Assembly: GCA_007258455.2 (NCBI GenBank)
Contig: VDFB02047230.1
Coordinates: forward strand, 154,801,797-154,865,796
Direction: 5' to 3'
Length of the DNA: 64,000 bases
Source of the DNA: Sequoia sempervirens
Taxonomy: Eukaryota; Streptophyta; Pinopsida; Cupressales; Cupressaceae
The notes under the pieces were generated by a model. That model was not told the DNA's origin. It did no database searches and saw nothing but the letters and a program-made list of their open reading frames with translations. The translations under genes were made by a program, and so were the position numbers. Position 1 is the first letter of the stretch. Each line of letters begins with the position of its first letter. Shown piece by piece: positions 58,683-64,000 of the stretch.

Positions 58683-59905
58683 TCATTGCTCAGGTATAAT
58701 AACTTTCAAGTCTCCTTCTATCAACAGCTTCTTCCATCCTTTTTCAATTGTTATCATCAATCCCCATAGCATATCTTTAGCCTCTGCTAGATTATTAGTT
58801 TCATTTCCAAAGTCATAAAATAATCCCACAAGTTGAACTTTATCATCTCTAAAGATCTCACTTCCTCTTGCTTTCCAAATATTTCCTTTAGTTGCACCAT
58901 AAAAATTCATCTTGATCTAATATATATATGGTTTTATACATCTAGCCTAACTACACTTATCCTTAGCTAGAAAGAAAAAAATTACAAGCCAACTTTATCT
59001 TGGCTAATCATTTGCCCATTCTTAGGTTTTGAGCTCTTGATATCCCAACTATCATCCTTATGTATCCCCTCTAGTTCACCAATCACGCTTTCCACCATCT
59101 CCCAAACTCTTTCTAAAATTTTTAGACTCCTTGAAGATCCTCCTTCTTCTTTCAATCTAAATATTTTAAACAATGATAGCAGGAGCCAAGTTCCATACAA
59201 TCTGCAAATCTAAGCTTTTAAATTTGAACACCCAATTTTCCAATAAATCTAGAATATTGGTTAAAGGGATCTAACTTAAACCCCATATTTTCAAGAATTT
59301 CAACCATAATTTGCTAGAATATTCACAGTGAATAAATAAGTGGTCATTACTTCCTCACACTTTGCATATAAGACATATGGAAGGGTTGATCTTATCCAAC
59401 AATTATAATTTGTCCCAAGTGAGAGCTCATTATTGGCATGCAATCCAGAGAAAAGCATTATCTTTTGGGATTCCTTTCACAAGCCAAAATTTACTATCTA
59501 CCAAATGAGAATTGATCTCTCCCCTATAAAAGAGGGTATGGAAAGAATCTCTATTCATGACTTTTTTGTTGTCTTGACCCCCACAAACCAATACTGTTCC
59601 AAAAATAAGTGATTTTTCAAGCTTCTCTTGAATCTACATCCTTCAACTCATCCACTAAGGCCTTCAAATCCTTCCATATTTTGGTTGGGGGATCAACCAC
59701 AATGTAGTTCTTCACCAGTACCCCCATATGACTCTCAAAATTAATTTTAATTGGTCAAAAGGTAAGATATTCCTTCAAAGCCTTATCCTCAATCCACTTT
59801 AACACCAAAACCTAATATTTTCCCCATTCCCAAGCCTCCATCTGATATCCATAGAATCAAGCTTGTGACATGATCTGAGAAAATTCCCACGTGAAAGTTT
59901 GAGCG
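58683..59905 (-). pseudogene. Truncated LINE ORF2: zf-RVT and RNase H
   Basis: On the minus strand: SMDIRWRLGNGENIRFWC near 59820-59870 (the W-x-x-G-x-G-x-x-I-x-F-W motif after the polymerase); KFWLVKGIPKDNAFLWIACQ, CLICKV and NDHLFIHCEYSSKLW near 59320-59500 (zf-RVT); and NFYGATKGN, NETNNLAEAKDMLWGL and LLIEGDLKVII in 58683-58910 (RNase H with D/E positions; the first Asp is Tyr here). Endonuclease and polymerase are absent, so the copy is 5'-truncated or was cut at about 59905. Several stops. It has an RNase H, so it is a different LINE type from the one at 30200-34100, where none is seen. Confidence 0.8.
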
Positions 59906-59984
59906 ATGTGTTTGATCACTTACAACATTACTTAGACTTCATGTTATGACCCTATAATGATTATTGTAGAGGCAACAATGGGAG

Positions 59985-60780
59985 CTTCAAATCAAGGTAT
60001 GGACATCCAAAAAATCATATTAGAAGGAGAATTATTATCAAAACTACACTTAGAAATACTCGAGTAGACATGGATGTAAAACCATGGAAGACTAAACAAG
60101 GCATGTGAATAGTTTGATTAGATGCCTCAAATAAATGTTTTCTCACGGAATGTTCTGAGCACAAGATATGCACAAAATATGTTTGTTAAAAAGGATTTAG
60201 AAAATTTCAACCAAATGTGATTGGTAGGTGCAAAGCTAGACTTTCTGACCTTTGCCAACATCCTCCCATCCTGTGAGAAAATGGGATCTTTAGAACAAGG
60301 TACAAACATCCATCACATGGTAAATGATAAGAGGAGTTTTGTCAGATGTTGTAGCATGGACAAGGCATGTGAATTATTTGACAGAATGTCATAAAGAAAC
60401 ATGTTCTCATAAAACACCCCAATTGTAGGATATTAACAAAATGGATTTGTTGAAAAGGCTTTAGAGACTTTGCAACCAAATGCAATTGGGATGTGTAAGG
60501 CTAGACTCTACAACCTTTTCTAGCATTCTTCCTATTTGGAAAAATGACTCAAAGAAACATGCTCTCATAGAACACCCCAATTGCAACATATTAACATGAT
60601 AGATTTGTTGAAAAGGCTTTAGAGACTTTGCAACCAAATACAATTGGAGGGTGTAAGGCTAGAATATACAACCTTTGTTAGCATCCTTCTAGCCATGCCA
60701 AATGGGAGCTATGGAATAGGGTATCGACATACATCAAAGTATAAAAGATAGAGGAATTTTCTTAAAGGTAGTTGCAACTA
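59985..60780 (+). pseudogene. Pentatricopeptide repeat (PLS-class PPR) pseudogene
   Basis: Plus frame pieces: GRLNKACE-stop-FD-stop-MPQINVFS, LDFLTFANILPSCEKMGSLE, SMDKACELFDRMS-stop-RNMFS, NGFVEKALETL and VRLEYTTFVSILLAMPNGS. These are P, L and S type PPR motifs in correct order and spacing. Such proteins bind RNA in plastids or mitochondria. The segment has about three repeats, no N- or C-terminal domain (no E or DYW), and many stops, several of CAA to TAA type. A 158-bp tandem duplication (60393-60550, 60551-60708) lies inside. Confidence 0.82.
60393..60708 (+). repeat. 158-bp tandem duplication within the PPR pseudogene
   Basis: AAAGAAACATG(T/C)TCTCATA starts both copies at 60393 and 60551. 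AAAAGGCTTTAGAGACTTTG and CAACCAAAT(G/A)CAATTGG recur at the same offset. About 87 percent identical by eye. Confidence 0.85.
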
Positions 60781-62819
60781 CTCTGTTACATATTTATAAA
60801 CAATATTGATACATATTCATAAGTAATTTTTCTACCATAGATAATAGTAGCATATAATTAGTTGAAGAATACAAATTAGAACTATAGGTTCCATCCTCCT
60901 ATTTCACCAAACCTATCCTTCATTGCATAAACTTAATGTCCTAAGCCATCTTTCAATGTCAAATAGTTCCTCAATTGATCTTCTCTTCAGGTCCATGGAG
61001 TGCTAAAGCATTAAATGATTTCTTGTAAGAACTCATCAAACCTTTGAGAACTTTAAATATTAATAATTTCTTTATCCAACACCATGAATCTAGTCTAAAT
61101 CTCACAAAGAATAAAAATCAAAGATTCAAATAAAACTAATGGCATTTAAATCCTTTCATAGGAAGAGTACTCAATTACAAAAGCAATATTGTCAACAATT
61201 GCTTCCATGAATATCATGCTCTTATTCCAAATGTAGTATTGTCCCATGGAAAAAAATACCTTGAACTAAACCAAATGTGTGGGAGAGTGTCACTCCAACA
61301 TAGGAATTGATTGGTACATGAGGCCAAGGAATGCTCACAAAAGGTGGAATTATTGTAGCAACATCAAGATTAAATGTGTTATTGCTCCCATATTTCTAAG
61401 TCTATATCTTAACAATGATATTTTTTTTAAGAATAAGAACAATACCAAGATTAGTATTAATATACCTTAATGACAATAATTTGAGTACATTAGATGAAGT
61501 TTTGTAGCAAGGCTAGAAACAAAATCATTAGATGTTTTGCATGATGTGCTAGATTGCTTAGTTCATGAGTAATTAATGACAATTATTTGACTAATTATGA
61601 TTATATTTTACTCACATGTATAATGACCCTAGCAAAAAAATTAAGTAAATTTTTTAATTTTAAAGAAAATATTCAATCCTAGATTATCCATAACAATGAT
61701 AACCTAGAATAGAAAATAAATCCAATAAGTGAAAGTTAAACTCTATAACCTTTTTCTTATATTTAATGGGTTTATAATGCATCAAAATATGTTATAGGAA
61801 TAACATAAACAATGTCAACAACTATAGTAGTAATAAAATTAAATTGTTATGATTAAACCCACAACAAACAACTATTAAAAACACAAACTTGAATAGTTAG
61901 AATCTTGCAACTTTGAAATCCCATTCACAACCTTTGAGTGAGATTGTTCTATAGGACCAATGGATTATGATCGACTCCTATATTAATTGTATCACCTTTT
62001 ATAATAATATATTATAGCATAATTAGTTCAAAGTAAAATTTCAATGATTATTTTCAAGCTAACCCATATGCAAGATAAGATACACTCATGATAATAGTAC
62101 TAGAAACATGATTAGGAAGAGCAGCAATTTAGTTTAATAGCCTAAACCAATAAATTTATATTAATTTTTGAGTTAATTTTTAGATTATATATAGAATATA
62201 TTATTATGAATTAATACCTCCAATTATGATATTCAAAACATTTTTTTAGTAGAAGTAGCTAGTGACAAGGAACCTTATTCAACCAAGTAGAAGGGGGGGT
62301 GCATAATTTCATAAAAAAATAGACTAGTGACTAGAAATAGTGCATTGGTGGATAAATAAAGGATAGAAAGAGTAATCAGGTGTTGAAAAGGAGGGCATGT
62401 GTCATGAGTTATGGATAGCAAGAGAAACCCTACTACAAGATGTAAGCAAAAAAATAGTTTGAAAATAGTGCACCCAAAGTAAATATGACTATATGTTAGA
62501 GAATTCTAGAGAATATGGAATAGAGATCCAATACATATGGTAGAAACATTGAGAGAATAAAATAATTTAATATCATGAAGAAAACTTAGATGAAATTCAA
62601 ATAAGTTGATGAACCACAAAACTTGACAAATAAAATCTAAGAAATAGAGGATTGAGAAACTATATAAGTGAAAAAGATGAAAATGGTTGGTGGTATGATG
62701 AGTTCACCACAAAGACCTATTTCCCTAATTTCATTCAAAATGTAAGCTATGAAATACAAATGAAGAATAGTAATCGATTTTGATAGAAATAGTAATCAAA
62801 AGGTAGATCTAGAAAGTGG
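60781..62819. other. Unclassified AT-rich DNA
   Basis: No coding or repeat signal recognised. The plus frame 61279-61470 (63 codons) has no family motif. Confidence 0.4.
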
Positions 62820-64000
62820 AAAAGGGTGTGTACCTTTCACCAAAAATCACCTTTTGTTTAGCTCACTGAGGACTCATTCACCCTATAGCTAATGGGTCTT
62901 GGCTATGGTTCCTGAAAAAATATTTTTGGGTTCTCTTCTCCTATGTCTACACTCCCAGATTTTCCATTCTCACTATTGAATTGTTGAAAATAAGTTTTGT
63001 AGAGGATTTTTGAAGTCATATGACAACTTTTCTTGCAACTTTCTTCAATGTTTCTCTTCAAATGATCTTTAACCTAAAATCTGCAATCACACATCAAAGA
63101 GAGAAAAATGTTGTTTTGTTAGGGAATGGGGGTTTTCCTTGGTCAAATCCCATTTTGGTTGTTAAACCTTGTAATGAAAAAATGAAATAGCAGGAAGGAA
63201 TGATGAATGAACAACAATGTGTAACAACTCACTAGACCTTATTTGAACCTTGGATTAGAAATCTACAAACTAGCATGAAGTGGCCTCAATGAGTGTGGAT
63301 CTTGATCATAAAAAATGATTAGAGATCATTTCCTTGAATGCTTTAATAGATCTTGAACACTACATCACCATATTAGCTCAAACAGCATGCATGATGTAAT
63401 AAATATTTGACATGATAATGGAATTTTAATTGTTGCAATAATTTTCAATAATTATGCCCTTGAATTCCTTGAAAATGCTCTAATAATTCTCTTGTGAAAG
63501 TAATCTTTAGATAACTTGAACTTGCTAGGTGAAAAATAGTGAAATAACCCTATATTTATACATATCTTAACATTAATTCCTGAAATTCAAATAACACAAG
63601 TTGACATGTGAATACACATTTTAAATCATTGAAATACCACCAAAAAACTATTTCAAATTTAGTTCCTAAGAGCAAGTGAGGACCCATTCACCCTATGGTT
63701 AATGGGTCCTAGGCCACTTGCCTAGGAAACACATTACCCAATGTTAAACCTTATTTTACATGGCATTTATGAATGTCGGGTTTCATCCCTCAAAGTTTGC
63801 AATTAATTAGGTTGGATTTGAATTAATGGAGCCAATCAAGGAAAATTAACCTCAATTAATTAATGAAGCCCTAGATTAGTGTGAAAGTGTAAAGATACTG
63901 CTTACAACACCAAAAAAAAGGCACAATTAAGTCCATTTTAACTAAAGGGGCCCTAAACTTAATGTGAATATGCAAAACACATATTACAACACTAAATTAA
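62820..64000 (-). mobile_element. Family A repeat copy 3, inverted, runs off the window
   Basis: Read on the minus strand it follows copies 1 and 2: GTGTTGTAA, hairpin GGACCCATTAACC...GGGTGAATGGGTCC (about 63675-63710), TATAAATA (63553-63560), GGATTTGACCAAGGAAAA-like sequence near 63130-63160, and a second hairpin near 62866-62905. The lower boundary is approximate and the upper one lies outside the window. Confidence 0.65.

Overview
This window looks like nuclear DNA of a seed plant with a very large, repeat-packed genome. A conifer or other gymnosperm is my best guess, at low confidence. It is AT-rich. I see no intact host gene and no tRNA or rRNA. Almost everything recognisable is a decayed transposable element or a gene fragment. 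Many in-frame stops look like C-to-T (or G-to-A) changes, such as CGA to TGA and CAA to TAA, as expected in methylated, silenced DNA.

Layout. (1) 1-3385: unclassified DNA with a 1.57 kb solo-LTR-like repeat (family A, 1028-2598) inserted in a degenerate minisatellite. (2) 3386-26656: a three-level nest. A minus-strand Ty1/copia element (LTRs 3386-3827 and 26222-26656, perfect initiator-tRNA-Met primer site) is interrupted by a second family A copy (6785-7229 plus 24334 to about 25620). That copy is split by a 17.1 kb Ty3/gypsy element at 7230-24333 with 1.2 kb LTRs and a perfect 5-bp target duplication (GGACC). The Ty3 element encodes gag, protease, a G-patch domain, reverse transcriptase, two RNase H domains and integrase, which is Tat-lineage architecture. 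Downstream it carries an antisense plant-mobile-domain (PMD) reading frame and arrays of short motifs. (3) 26657-42500: unclassified DNA with a decayed LINE on the minus strand (30200-34100), a decayed copia gag (34880-35660) and small tandem repeats. (4) 42501-53031: a 10.5 kb segment bounded by inverted 39-bp motifs. It holds a multi-exon gene I do not recognise (42818-45570), two tandem PPR-derived inverted repeats in one of its introns, seven 360-bp satellite units, a truncated SPT16 (FACT complex) fragment, and a 2.3 kb low-complexity array between two CT-rich blocks. (5) 53032-64000: AT-rich DNA, a small LTR-flanked unit carrying an antisense RPL34 pseudogene, a truncated LINE, a PPR pseudogene, and a third, minus-strand family A copy running off the window end.

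The parts relate mainly through insertion order and gene-fragment capture. The copia element is oldest in its nest and the Tat-like element youngest. Fragments of housekeeping or regulatory genes (SPT16, RPL34, PPR, PMD) lie inside or beside mobile DNA. The items most worth testing are the tandem PPR fold-backs (44460-44908), the unrecognised multi-exon gene around them, and the antisense PMD module of the Tat-like element with its inverted motif arrays.
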